NCBI RefSeq assembly: GCF_014641455.1
Contig: NZ_BMHT01000008.1
Location: forward strand, 62,001-126,000
Reading direction: 5' to 3'
Origin: Hymenobacter cavernae
GTDB lineage: Bacteria; Bacteroidota; Bacteroidia; Cytophagales; Hymenobacteraceae
Length of the DNA: 64,000 nt
Made by a program: the position numbers and the translations under genes. The notes beneath the pieces were generated by a model. It saw only the letters and a list, made by a program, of their open reading frames with translations, was not told the DNA's origin and made no database searches. Of the stretch, positions 32,258 through 41,907 are shown one piece after another (the stretch's first letter is position 1; the number at the start of each line of letters is the position of its first letter).

Positions 32258-34150
32258 TTACACCAACTCCTCCCAACGCTTCGTCTGGGCAGCCAATTCT
32301 TTTTTCACCTGTTCAAACTTCAGGGTCGCGTCTTTTAACTGAGCGGCGTTGTTGTAGGTGCTGGGGTCTGCTAGCTGAGCTTCATACTGGGCTAGCTCTT
32401 TTTCCAGTTTGGTAATACGAGTTTCTACTTCCGTTAGCTCCCGGCTGTTCTTGGAGCTGCTGTTGCTGCTCGCCGGTTTGGCAGGCTCTGCTTTAGGAGC
32501 AGCGGCTTTAACCGGAGCAGGCGCGGCCAGGGCCGCTTTTTTGGCGGCCTTCTCCCGATCTTCCTGCCACAGCTCGTACTCCTCGTAGGTACCGGGGTAT
32601 TCCTTAAGCTGGTAATCTTCGATAAACCAGATCTTGTTGGCCACGTTCTCTACGAAGAAACGGTCGTGGCTGATGACGATGTAAGTGCCTTCGTACTGCT
32701 CCAAGGCCTGGATCAGGATGTTCACCGACTGCATGTCCAGGTGGTTCGTCGGTTCGTCGAGGAGCAGGAAGTTGGCTTCCGAAATCAGAGTTTTGGCCAG
32801 GGCCACGCGGCTTTTTTCGCCCCCGCTCAGCACCTTGACTTTCTTGTAAACCTCGTCGCCGGTGAAGAGGAATGAACCTAGCACCGAGCGCAGCTCCATC
32901 TCATTGCGCCGCGAGCCGGCCTCGTTCATCTCCTGAATAATCTCGTTGTCCACGTTCAGCGACTCCAGCTGGTGCTGAGCGTAGAAGGCCATAATCACGT
33001 TATGACCTAGCTGGTGGTTGCCGTTGGAAGGTGCTTCCTGCCCCGCCACCAGGCGCATGAGCGTCGATTTACCCTTGCCATTGGCGCCGATCAGCGCGAT
33101 TTTGTCGCCGCGCTCAATGTGTACATGCGTGTCGCGGAAGATGATTTTTTCGCCGTACTTCTTGCCTACATGCTCCATGCGCAGGATGTGGCGACCTGGC
33201 TGCACCGTAAAGTTGAACTTGATGTTCACGCGGGCGTCGTCGCCAGCTACGTCGTCGATGCGCTCCAGCTTGTCCAGCATTTTCATGCGGCTTTGGGCCT
33301 GCTTGGCTTTGCTGGCTTTGGCTTTGAAACGCTCAATAAAGCGCTCGGCCTGCTTGATCTGGGCCTGCTGGTTTTCGAAAGCGCCTTTCTGAATCAGGTT
33401 GCGCTCCTCTTTTTCTTCGAGGTAGAAGCTGTAGTTGCCGGCATAAGGCACGAGTTTGCCACCCGTCACCTCCACCGTGGTATTGGTGGTGCGGTCCAGG
33501 AATTCCCGGTCGTGCGATACGATGATAACGGCGCCTTCGTAGCCGGCCAGATAGTTCTCAATCCACTTGATACTGGGCAAGTCCAGGTGGTTAGTCGGTT
33601 CGTCGAGCAGGAGCAGCGAGGGTTGCTGAAGCAGGATTTTGGCCAGCATCACGCGCATACGCCAACCGCCCGAAAACAGCTTCAGCGGCTTCTGTAGCTC
33701 TTCCGTCGTGAAACCTAGGCCTTCCAGGATTTCCTCGGCGCGGGCTTGCATGGTGTAGCCGCCCAGCGCCTCGAAGCGCTCCTGCAAGTCGGCCAGCTTA
33801 TCGACGAGGTCGTCGGTATAGTCGGTTTCAAACTTCAGCAGCACCTCATCAATCTGCTTCTGGAGGCGCAGGGCTTCTTCGAACGCCTGCATGGCGACTA
33901 CCAAGATGCTTTCGTGGGAGTCGTAGCTGAGCAAATCCTGGTTCAGAAAACCTAGGCTTACTTCTTTGCTCATGCTGATGCTGCCGCCATCGGGCTTGTA
34001 CTCGCCCACCAGGATGCGCAGCAGCGTCGATTTGCCCCGGCCATTCAGCCCAATCAGGCCGATTTTATCCTTGGGCTTTATGTGAAGGTTGGCTTTGTCG
34101 TAGAGCGTACGCGAGCCAAAATGGAAGTCTAAATCGTTAATGGAAATCAT
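32258..34150 (-). CDS. ABC-F family ATPase (Uup/EttA-type)
   Basis: A 630-residue soluble protein with two ABC domains and no membrane part. First: GLNGRGKSTLLRIL (Walker A), LFSGGWRMRVMLAKIL (signature), LLLLDEPTNHLDLPS (Walker B). Second: GANGKGKSTLMRLV, VLSGGEKSRVALAKT, LLLDEPTNHLDMQS. Between them lies the inter-domain linker (AERFIERFKAKASKAKQAQSRMKMLDKLERI) and at the end a Lys/Ala-rich linker plus coiled coil (LTEVETRITKLEKELAQYE), as in Uup-like ABC-F proteins that act on the ribosome. CAAAGGTA at 34171-34178 is TACCTTTG on this strand, a probable -7 box 21 nt before the ATG. Confidence 0.93.
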   Translation of the reverse strand: MISINDLDFHFGSRTLYDKANLHIKPKDKIGLIGLNGRGKSTLLRILVGEYKPDGGSISMSKEVSLGFLNQDLLSYDSHESILVVAMQAFEEALRLQKQIDEVLLKFETDYTDDLVDKLADLQERFEALGGYTMQARAEEILEGLGFTTEELQKPLKLFSGGWRMRVMLAKILLQQPSLLLLDEPTNHLDLPSIKWIENYLAGYEGAVIIVSHDREFLDRTTNTTVEVTGGKLVPYAGNYSFYLEEKEERNLIQKGAFENQQAQIKQAERFIERFKAKASKAKQAQSRMKMLDKLERIDDVAGDDARVNIKFNFTVQPGRHILRMEHVGKKYGEKIIFRDTHVHIERGDKIALIGANGKGKSTLMRLVAGQEAPSNGNHQLGHNVIMAFYAQHQLESLNVDNEIIQEMNEAGSRRNEMELRSVLGSFLFTGDEVYKKVKVLSGGEKSRVALAKTLISEANFLLLDEPTNHLDMQSVNILIQALEQYEGTYIVISHDRFFVENVANKIWFIEDYQLKEYPGTYEEYELWQEDREKAAKKAALAAPAPVKAAAPKAEPAKPASSNSSSKNSRELTEVETRITKLEKELAQYEAQLADPSTYNNAAQLKDATLKFEQVKKELAAQTKRWEELV

Positions 34151-34395
34151 CCTACTTTGCTATGAGAATACAAAGGTACGACCTATCTGGCTGAGGTTGG
34201 AAGAGAAATTCCAGTCTCGCTTATCTAAGCATGGAGCCAACTGTCTGACCACTTGATAACAACAAGATATACTAGCAAATAATGCTATAGGCGGTTTAAA
34301 GATTATTACTAGAAAGCTGCCGCCTTATGTATTTGCTGTTGAACTCATGATGGGCAGGCTTTCAACACACTCTCACACCACCTCCTGCAACAAAC

Positions 34396-37368
34396 CTAGC
34401 CTACCTGCACGGCCAGCAACTTGCGTAGTAAGTCCTCTTCCTCAAATGGTTTCGCCAGGCAATCATTCATACCGGCGGCCAAATACCGCTCGTTGTCGGC
34501 GAGGAAGGCGTTGGCGGTCAGGGCTACGATGGGGGTGTGCGCCCGCGCCAGATCGGGGGCTTTCCGGATGATCGTCGTCACATCTACCCCGCTCATATCA
34601 GGCAAGTGAATATCCATGAGAATGACCTCGTAGATCCGCTCGCGGAAGTACGTCAGGGCCGTGGCACCATCCGGAGCCAGATCAACCTGCATTCCGTTAT
34701 TCTCCAGGATAAGCTGCGCCAACATCTGGTTAATGGGGTTATCCTCAACCAGTAACACCTTTAACCCACGCAGTTTTTCCCGCTCCAGGACTGGGGCGGT
34801 ATCTGTTGGGGCTTCTTCTGCTTTATCGAAGATGAGGGTAAAGCTGAAGGTGCAGCCCTGCCCACGGTCGCTGCACATCACTAAATGCCCACCTAACTGC
34901 TTAACTAGCCCGCTACTAATGGTCAGACCTAGGCCGGTGCCGCCAAAACGGCGCGTGACATCGGAGTGCGCCTGCGAAAAGCTCGTGAAGATGGTTTCGT
35001 GCTTGTCCATCGGTACGCCGGGCCCCGTGTCGCGCACCTGAAAGTTGACCGTGAGCGTGGAAGCGGTTTCGGCCAGCACCCGGCTGACCAGCATGACGCT
35101 GCCGCGCGCCGTGAACTTAAGGGCATTGCTTAGCAGATTGAGCAGCACCTGACTCAGGCGGTAAGGGTCGCTAACAATCTGGGGTTGCGGCACCTCGGGC
35201 AATTGCAGCACGAATTCCAGCCCTTTTTCGGCAGCCTGAAAAGCGAGGGTCTGGGCAGTGTTGCGCAGCGTAGTACCTAGGTCGAAGGGCGTATGCTCCA
35301 GCTCCAGTTTGGCCGAGCTGATTTTGGCCACATCTAGCACGTCGTTTAACACCCCGAGCAAGTGCCGGCCCGAGTTGCGAATAATAGCCACGTACTCGTG
35401 CTGCTGTTCGGTGAGAGTGGTGCCAGCGAGCAGCCCCGCCATACCAAGCACCCCATTTAGAGGCGTACGAATTTCGTGACTCATGTTGGCCAGAAACGTC
35501 TCCCGCGCTTGCGCGGCGGCTTCAGCGGCCCGCTTAGCGCGCTTCAGTTCGCGCTCGGCCAGCACCCGCTCCGTAATGTCCTGCCCGTAGGCAATGACGT
35601 AGGGCGGCTCATTTGCCTCGGCCACCAAGCGGTTGTGAAACAAGATGTAGCGACACGCCTGACCATCAGCCACGTACAGCGGCATCACTCCCTGCATTTC
35701 GGCGTGTTCCGCGATGGAGGCTAGGTATGGCTGAAAATGCGGCTGCTGATCGACAACCAAGAACTCGGCCAGGCTATGCCCCACCAGCGCTTCGGGCAGC
35801 TGCGCCACCAACGCGGCTAATGCCGGATTGACCGAAAGCAGAGCACCCTGCAAGTCATGCGTACAGATCAGTGCCTGCGTGTAGTTCATCAGGTCGCGGT
35901 ACTGCTTGGCCTGACGCTCCACATATTGCCGGGTATGCTTCAGCTCGGTGATGTCGGTGTGGAGCGTGAGCACCTGCACACCCCCATCTGGCAGCAACAG
36001 CGGGCGTTTATCCATCTGAAAATGCCTGATTTCTACATCCGGAATAGTCAGGGCTACTTCAGCCTGGATGACTTGCTGGGTTGCCAACACTTGCCGGTTC
36101 CACTCCTGTAGCTGTTGCAGCTCGGCGGCCTGAGTGGAGCTTTCCTGCCCCCGGGCACGGGCTTCTCTTCGCCCCTGAAAGAAGATTTCAAAAGCAGTGT
36201 TTGAGAATACCAGATTATTTTCCTGGTCGAACACACCTAGCATGCTAGGAATGGTATCGACAATCTGACGGATAAACACCTGTTGCTCAGCGAACCTCTC
36301 CTCCGCCTGCTGCCGTTCCGTGATATCAATTCCCGAACTTACTACCATGCGCAGCGTGCCGTCGGGTCGATAAACGGGCCTGTAGCGCCGCAGAAAGTAG
36401 CGCGATCCAATTGTTTCTTCCCAAGTCACTTCCCGCCGCTCACGTAAAGCTTGCTCAAACAAGGTCTGGCGCTTCTCCGCCATTGCCCGCGGGCGATTAC
36501 GCCGCCTAGCTGATTCAAAGTTATCCTTGCCAATCAGCCACTTACGCACGGCTGGCTGGGGCTCAATGGTTGGATTTACGTATAAGTAGCGGTGTTCGGC
36601 ATCGAAGGCAATAACCCCCGCCGGCACCTGGTCCAGAATCGTTTCGTAGAACTCCTGCTGCTGCGCTAGTTGCTGCTCGGCTCGCCGCCATGCCGTCACT
36701 TCCGTGAAATATAAAGTTGCGCAAGCCTCATTGGGCACTGCTACGACCGTAAGCATATAGTAGCGTCCACCAAGGGCAGCTTCGTGCTGCTGCGACGCCT
36801 TCGTCCGCAGCGCCGTTGCGACCAGGGGCAACAGCTCGTGGCGCAAAGTACTGGTGCCCTGCGTAGATAGCAGTTGCCACAACTCGACGGCAGCGGGGTT
36901 AGCATACAGCATTTCTCCTAGTCCCGTCAGACGCAGAATCGGGTTCGGATTCTGCTCCGGGATGTAAGTGCGCGCGCGCGCAGCTGCTTCCCGCCGGAAG
37001 CGCTCAGTCACGTCGCGGTAGCAGATCAGGCAGTCAGCCGCCTGCTCATTTTGCACAATATAATCCCGTTCTAGGACGCGCCCGTCGGCCAGAAACACTT
37101 CTTCATTGCGTACCGTTTGCCCCTGCGCATGCAGCTCCCGCATGCGCAGCAGAAAAGCTGCCGGGTCTTGAAACAGATGCTGCATCCGCTTTGCCAGCTC
37201 CAGCACGCACACATTTTTCTGGGCAACACAATCAGCCGACAAATCAAACAGGCTCTGAAAGTGATTGTTAACGGCTTCAACCCGGCCATCGGCACTAACG
37301 CACATCATGCCCCAGGGCAAGTGGTCTGCCAGGGCGGCAAACGCCGGGGCCGGAATAGAGATACTCAT
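34396..37368 (-). CDS. Soluble hybrid histidine kinase with five PAS domains
   Basis: A 990-residue protein with no signal or membrane helix. Five PAS-type modules precede the kinase core, recognisable by DHLPWGMMCVSADGRVEAVNN, NPNPILRLTGLGEMLYANPAA, DQVPAGVIAFDAEHRYLYVNP, DTIPSMLGVFDQENNLVFSN and NYTQALICTHDLQGALLSVNP. Then come HisKA (FLANMSHEIRTPLNG, phospho-His H631), the HATPase domain (LLNLLSNALKFT, DTGPGVP, GGTGLGLTIS) and a receiver (LLVEDNPINQ, LMDIHLP with D919). No response-regulator gene is adjacent. The start at 37368 was preferred over a longer frame with an unlikely N-terminus. Probably senses a cytosolic redox or ligand signal. Confidence 0.92.
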   Translation of the reverse strand: MSISIPAPAFAALADHLPWGMMCVSADGRVEAVNNHFQSLFDLSADCVAQKNVCVLELAKRMQHLFQDPAAFLLRMRELHAQGQTVRNEEVFLADGRVLERDYIVQNEQAADCLICYRDVTERFRREAAARARTYIPEQNPNPILRLTGLGEMLYANPAAVELWQLLSTQGTSTLRHELLPLVATALRTKASQQHEAALGGRYYMLTVVAVPNEACATLYFTEVTAWRRAEQQLAQQQEFYETILDQVPAGVIAFDAEHRYLYVNPTIEPQPAVRKWLIGKDNFESARRRNRPRAMAEKRQTLFEQALRERREVTWEETIGSRYFLRRYRPVYRPDGTLRMVVSSGIDITERQQAEERFAEQQVFIRQIVDTIPSMLGVFDQENNLVFSNTAFEIFFQGRREARARGQESSTQAAELQQLQEWNRQVLATQQVIQAEVALTIPDVEIRHFQMDKRPLLLPDGGVQVLTLHTDITELKHTRQYVERQAKQYRDLMNYTQALICTHDLQGALLSVNPALAALVAQLPEALVGHSLAEFLVVDQQPHFQPYLASIAEHAEMQGVMPLYVADGQACRYILFHNRLVAEANEPPYVIAYGQDITERVLAERELKRAKRAAEAAAQARETFLANMSHEIRTPLNGVLGMAGLLAGTTLTEQQHEYVAIIRNSGRHLLGVLNDVLDVAKISSAKLELEHTPFDLGTTLRNTAQTLAFQAAEKGLEFVLQLPEVPQPQIVSDPYRLSQVLLNLLSNALKFTARGSVMLVSRVLAETASTLTVNFQVRDTGPGVPMDKHETIFTSFSQAHSDVTRRFGGTGLGLTISSGLVKQLGGHLVMCSDRGQGCTFSFTLIFDKAEEAPTDTAPVLEREKLRGLKVLLVEDNPINQMLAQLILENNGMQVDLAPDGATALTYFRERIYEVILMDIHLPDMSGVDVTTIIRKAPDLARAHTPIVALTANAFLADNERYLAAGMNDCLAKPFEEEDLLRKLLAVQVG

Positions 37369-37652
37369 AAATCGGACAGCACAATAAGCAAAAGCAGTAA
37401 GATAACCTGCACCGCTCAGGGGTAGCGCTACAAGCACTGTACCAGTAAGCTTAGTGGCCCGGCATAGTTCTAACCCAAGTACGCGAAGCGGAGCAGTATC
37501 ACCACCGGAAGCCAATAGACACCGTAGATCTTGACTGCCTTGCTCCTACCCGCAAGCACAGTAAGACCCGGCGAAACCTAGCTTTGGGCGCTTGGATACC
37601 GAGCAGCCAACCCCTGATCTGCCGCTTTCGCCACTTGCTGCTGCGCCCCAGA

Positions 37653-38777
37653 TTACCCGAAGATAGATACCAGAATGCGCTCCATCTTACCTAGGTCTGC
37701 CACTAGATGATAGTCGTTGGCGGCGGGCATTATTCCAACATCTTCCCCAAAAGCTTTGTCCTCCACCTGCTCGCAGGGCAGCGCATAATAAGGTAGCTCC
37801 AGGTAAGAAGACAGACGGAAATAAAGCGGATTTACGGAGTGAATATTCAGCAGCTCCACCACCGTGCAGCTAGGCTGCATAAACAGGATATTCGTCATGT
37901 TGGCGCCATGCACGCCCACTACCACCTCCGCTTGCTGCATTAAGGCTACCTGCTGCTCAAACGAGAAATCCTCGAAGTGAATTACCTCGAAATTATACGC
38001 CGCCAAAGCCTCAACGAATGCTTCTTCATTCATCAGGCGGCGCTTCGGTTGGCGCGAGCGGGATAAGTACAACCGCCGGCTAGGTTGCTTGACTGCTTTG
38101 CCCAGTCCATTTATAATTTCCTCCCGAACTCGCTTAATCAGTACCGGATCATGAAAAAGAGAATGCGCTGTATGTTGAGGAATAATAAACTTATGCGCTT
38201 TCAATATTTCATCTTTATCAATAAAAAAAAACCGATCGAAGCCAAAGATAGCGGCTGTGGTTTTGATAAAGCCAGCCGCAGATTTCGGCAGGAGCAGCAG
38301 ATGATTAGGAAACTTTTCCCGTAAGACTAATAACCGTGGCAAACAATCGACCAGCCAGTGATAATAATTATTATGGGAAGACCACTGGTCATATACCAGT
38401 GCAATACCATCTTCAGTTTCAGGCAATACGATATGCTTACCGTACCATTGCTTCAGCAGAAAAGTATAAGCAAATAATTCTTTCACCCAAGCCCCAGCCA
38501 GGCTGGGAATAAAAATCTGAAAGTTTTTAAATGCAACGCCATTAAAGGTACTGTAAATATCATGCAGAATAAATATAGAACGCGCTGGTAATTGCACTTC
38601 TTGCCTGAACCAGTAATGTAATTGCTCAGGAAGCTCCTTATCATTAACAGCTGGCGTATACGTGTATAATTTTGTTGCCTCAAGCATTGGCAACGCAACA
38701 AATTTCTTCCAGGGTGGAAGCGCATCTGATAATTTTTTGACAGCAGAACTTATAGCATTTTTACCCGCACTCATCAT
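37653..38777 (-). CDS. Glycosyltransferase family 61 protein
   Basis: A 374-residue protein of the GT61 (DUF563) family. Marks: DQWSSHNNYYHWLVDCLPRLLVLREKFPNHLLLLP in the middle, RRLYLSRSRQPKRRLMNEEAFVEALAAYNFEVIHFEDFSF, and VVVGVHGANMTNILFMQPSCTVVELL, with the H-G-A-x-x-x-N motif. Lower GC than neighbours, as is usual for cell-surface sugar genes. Stand-alone; acceptor unknown, perhaps a surface or capsular polysaccharide. Confidence 0.88.
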   Translation of the reverse strand: MMSAGKNAISSAVKKLSDALPPWKKFVALPMLEATKLYTYTPAVNDKELPEQLHYWFRQEVQLPARSIFILHDIYSTFNGVAFKNFQIFIPSLAGAWVKELFAYTFLLKQWYGKHIVLPETEDGIALVYDQWSSHNNYYHWLVDCLPRLLVLREKFPNHLLLLPKSAAGFIKTTAAIFGFDRFFFIDKDEILKAHKFIIPQHTAHSLFHDPVLIKRVREEIINGLGKAVKQPSRRLYLSRSRQPKRRLMNEEAFVEALAAYNFEVIHFEDFSFEQQVALMQQAEVVVGVHGANMTNILFMQPSCTVVELLNIHSVNPLYFRLSSYLELPYYALPCEQVEDKAFGEDVGIMPAANDYHLVADLGKMERILVSIFG

Positions 38778-38938
38778 AGCTATATTCGAAATGCAATTAT
38801 TTACCCTGAAGAACCTCGCTCTTATGCTTAAAGTGGCTCTTTAATGAGTACGCAAGATAACGTGTCCGATGCAGTTTGCTTTTAGCACCTTGCTGGACGA
38901 AAGGAAAACCTAGCTTTCCGCCCAGCAAGGTACAGTAT

Positions 38939-40567
38939 CTATCCTACCAGCGGAGCCCGAAACGTTGGCGCCGTACGCTGCTTCGAGGCTTGCTCATAAG
39001 CGTAAGCCAGCGTGAGCAGGCTAGCTTCCGCGTAGGCTGGCCCTACGAAGGATAACCCAACCGGCAGCCCGTGGGCCAGCCCCATCGGGACGGTAATGTG
39101 CGGGTAGCCGGCCATGGCTGCGGGCGAAGAGAAACCGGGACCTTTCCAGGTGTCGCCGTTGACCAGATCAATGCAGGGCGAGGGGCTATTGGTGATGGCA
39201 ACAATGGCGTCGAGCTTATTTTGGCTGAGCACGCCATCGAGTGCCTGACGGGCCCCATTGTGCGATTTGCGCAGGAACGCCTGGTACTTCGGGCTAGCCA
39301 GATCGTCGAGCTTCTGCGAAGCTTCTAGAATTTCCTGCTGGAAGAAAGGCATGGCCTTGGCCTTGTTCCGGGCATTGAAAGCAATAACATCCTGAAGCGT
39401 TTTCACCGGCGCATTGGCACCCGCCAGGTATTTGTTCACCCCATCCTTGAACTCGTAAAGCAACACGTTGTACTCGGCTTCACCCAAGGAGTCGGTCTGC
39501 TTCTCAACGTCCACTTCCACGATGGTCGCGCCCTGCGCTTTGAGCAGCGCAACGGCCTGCTGAAACAACGGCACCGCGTCTGATTCGCCTTTCAGGTGGC
39601 CTTTTTCTACGCCGATACGCTTGCCTTTCAAGCCGTTATCATCCAGAAACCTGGTATAATCCGGCTGCGCTTTGCCGGCACTTTCCTGGGTCACGGCGTC
39701 GGCTGGGTCGACGCCGGCTAGGGCACCGAGTAGGATAGCAGCGTCGCGCACGGTGCGCGCCATCGGGCCCGCTGTGTCCTGCGTGGCCGAAATCGGGATG
39801 ATGCCGGTGCGGCTCAGCAAACCCACCGTTGGCTTAATGCCCACAATGCCCGAGCACGAGGCCGGCGACACCACCGAGCCGTCGGTTTCGGTGCCAATGG
39901 CCACGGCGCACAAGTTGGCCGACACTGCTACTCCGGAGCCCGAGCTGGAGCCGCTCGGGGTACGGTCGAGGATGTAGGCGTTCTTGGTCTGGCCCCCGCG
40001 GCTGCTCCAGCCGCTGGTGCTACGCGTGGAGCGAAAGTTGGCCCACTCGCTCAGGTTGGTTTTGCCCAGCAGCACGGCTCCGGCTTCGCGTAGCTTCTTA
40101 ACAATGAAGGCATCCTGTGCAGCTTTATGCCCGGCCAAAGCCAGGGCGCCGGCCGTGGTCTGCATCTTGTCGCCGCTGTCGATGTTGTCTTTGATGAGCA
40201 CCGGAATACCGTGCAACGGGCCGCGCACCTTGCCGGCTTTGCGCTCTTTATCAAGAGCGTCGGCAAGGGCCAGAGCATCGGGGTTGACTTCGATAACAGC
40301 CTGCAACCTAGGTCCTTTTTGGTCGATGGCTTCGATGCGCTTCAGGTACAGTTCCGTGATAGCGCGAGCGGTTAGCTGGCCGCTGCTCATCTTATTTTGT
40401 AGCTCACCGATGGTGACTTCGTTCAGCTCAAAAGCGTCGGGCGTGTCGGTAGGGCTAGCTTCCGAGTTCTCGTCTTGTTTGGCTTCCGTGGAGCAGGCGC
40501 TTAGAGAAAGAGTAGACAAGGCAAGGCCTGTCAGCCCACCGTTGCGCAGAAATAGTCTTCTATCCAT
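38939..40567 (-). CDS. Secreted amidase of the amidase-signature family
   Basis: A 542-residue protein. The N-terminus DRRLFLRNGGLTG has a twin-arginine-like motif and is followed by a hydrophobic stretch ending in SLSAC (C25), so it is probably an exported lipoprotein. The catalytic Ser-cisSer-Lys triad is present: K126 in GIPVLIKDNIDS, then TPSGSSSGSGVAVSANLC and GTETDGSVVSPASCSGIVGIKPT. This family hydrolyses amides; GatA itself is cytosolic, so this is an enantioselective-type or peptide amidase rather than the tRNA enzyme. Single-gene unit. Confidence 0.9.
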   Translation of the reverse strand: MDRRLFLRNGGLTGLALSTLSLSACSTEAKQDENSEASPTDTPDAFELNEVTIGELQNKMSSGQLTARAITELYLKRIEAIDQKGPRLQAVIEVNPDALALADALDKERKAGKVRGPLHGIPVLIKDNIDSGDKMQTTAGALALAGHKAAQDAFIVKKLREAGAVLLGKTNLSEWANFRSTRSTSGWSSRGGQTKNAYILDRTPSGSSSGSGVAVSANLCAVAIGTETDGSVVSPASCSGIVGIKPTVGLLSRTGIIPISATQDTAGPMARTVRDAAILLGALAGVDPADAVTQESAGKAQPDYTRFLDDNGLKGKRIGVEKGHLKGESDAVPLFQQAVALLKAQGATIVEVDVEKQTDSLGEAEYNVLLYEFKDGVNKYLAGANAPVKTLQDVIAFNARNKAKAMPFFQQEILEASQKLDDLASPKYQAFLRKSHNGARQALDGVLSQNKLDAIVAITNSPSPCIDLVNGDTWKGPGFSSPAAMAGYPHITVPMGLAHGLPVGLSFVGPAYAEASLLTLAYAYEQASKQRTAPTFRAPLVG

Positions 40568-40822
40568 GCTGGTTTTTTGCTGGTAAGATAGGCGCTCCAG
40601 CCTTGCGCAGCTAGCTTAGGACGCCACAGAGCCAATTTTCTCCTTGCTTGGTCGTTTCGATAGCGCCGCGCTTCCTAGCGCTGCCGACCTTGGTTTGGGG
40701 CGGGGTTGCCGCTGGCTGTGCTATTTTTACCTGGGTTTTCAGCAAAACGAGCTACCATCGGCGTATGCAGGCTATGTTTTCGCTGCTTAAATCCTCTGTA
40801 AGTCAAGACTTTTATCTGCCCA

Positions 40823-41866
40823 ATGTCTGTTTCGTCGCTTTTCCGTCCTTCTCTCACCCTAGGTCTGCTCCTGGGAAGTCTGCTGCTGGTAGCATCTGGC
40901 TGCACCGACGACACCGACGACCTATCGCTAAAGCATCAGGATACGATTACTGTTGATGAAAGCGTACAGGGCTTGTACCCGGAAGGAGTACAGTTTGACG
41001 CGCAAAACAACACGTTTCTGGCTGGCTCCCAGACCCGTAACACCATCGGTCGGGTGCAGGATGACGGCATTTACCGGGTCTTTATTCGGGATACCAGCCT
41101 GATTTCCAGCGTTGGTCTGAGCCTCGATCCTACCCGCGACCGGCTGCTGGTGGCCGTGTCAGACCCCGGCTACAATACCGCGCTTTCCAAAACGCGTACA
41201 AAAGGCAAGCTAGCTAGGGTAGTAATTTTTAACAGTAACACCGGTATCCGGGTACAAGATGGCTACTTGAACCTCAGCGACCAGTTCCGTAAAGGTGGGC
41301 CACACTTTGCCAACGATATAGCTTTGGATAACGCTGGCACCGCCTATGTGACAGACAGCTTCTCGCCAGTTATTTACCGCATCAACTCGCAGAACCGGGT
41401 TACTATCTTCGCAAAAGGCGACACGCTGCTGGCGCCATCGGCAGCGGACGTCTTTGGCATGAATGGCATCGTGCACAAATCGACCAGCGACGGCAATTAT
41501 TTACTGGTCATTAAATCGGATACGGGCACGCTGCTGAAAATAGAAGTGAAGGGCGAGGTAGCGGGAGCCATCAGCCAAGTTGCTGTTGATCAGGATCTAA
41601 GTGGCGGCGACGGAATGCTGTTCCAGGATTCCACCCTGCTGGTGGTATCTAACAAGCAGAACAAGGTTTTCCGGCTTTATAGCACCGACAACTGGAAAAG
41701 CGCGACCAACCTAGGTACGTTCTCGGCTCTCCCCAACAATGCCTACCCAACCACTCTAGCCCGCCGCACGGCCTTCGAAGCTTATGTGCTTTACTCCGGC
41801 CTGAACTCGTTGCAAAACAACCAGACACCGCCAACCGGATTTACTATTCAGAAGGTGAAGTTTTAG
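40823..41866 (+). CDS. SMP-30/gluconolactonase-like beta-propeller lipoprotein
   Basis: A 347-residue protein with a lipoprotein signal ending LLVASGC (C27), an Asp-rich linker, and propeller-like repeats: YPEGVQFDAQNNTFLAGSQTRNTIGRV, LSLDPTRDRLLVAVSDPG, NDIALDNAGTAYVTDSFSPVIYRIN, GMLFQDSTLLVVSNKQNKVFRLY. This resembles the SMP-30/gluconolactonase fold; the N-D-I-A-L-D metal site is visible, but the full lactonase site is not proven. Stand-alone, divergent from the amidase gene. Confidence 0.75.
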   Translation: MSVSSLFRPSLTLGLLLGSLLLVASGCTDDTDDLSLKHQDTITVDESVQGLYPEGVQFDAQNNTFLAGSQTRNTIGRVQDDGIYRVFIRDTSLISSVGLSLDPTRDRLLVAVSDPGYNTALSKTRTKGKLARVVIFNSNTGIRVQDGYLNLSDQFRKGGPHFANDIALDNAGTAYVTDSFSPVIYRINSQNRVTIFAKGDTLLAPSAADVFGMNGIVHKSTSDGNYLLVIKSDTGTLLKIEVKGEVAGAISQVAVDQDLSGGDGMLFQDSTLLVVSNKQNKVFRLYSTDNWKSATNLGTFSALPNNAYPTTLARRTAFEAYVLYSGLNSLQNNQTPPTGFTIQKVKF

Positions 41867-41907
41867 CCGAAGTCGGCAGTCGTTTGTCGTGCCAGGGAGC
41901 TAGGTTC

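Noticed and set aside
33014..33697. Plus-strand open frame (227 codons)
   Set aside because: Antisense to the ABC-F gene with complete Walker motifs; no protein-like pattern.
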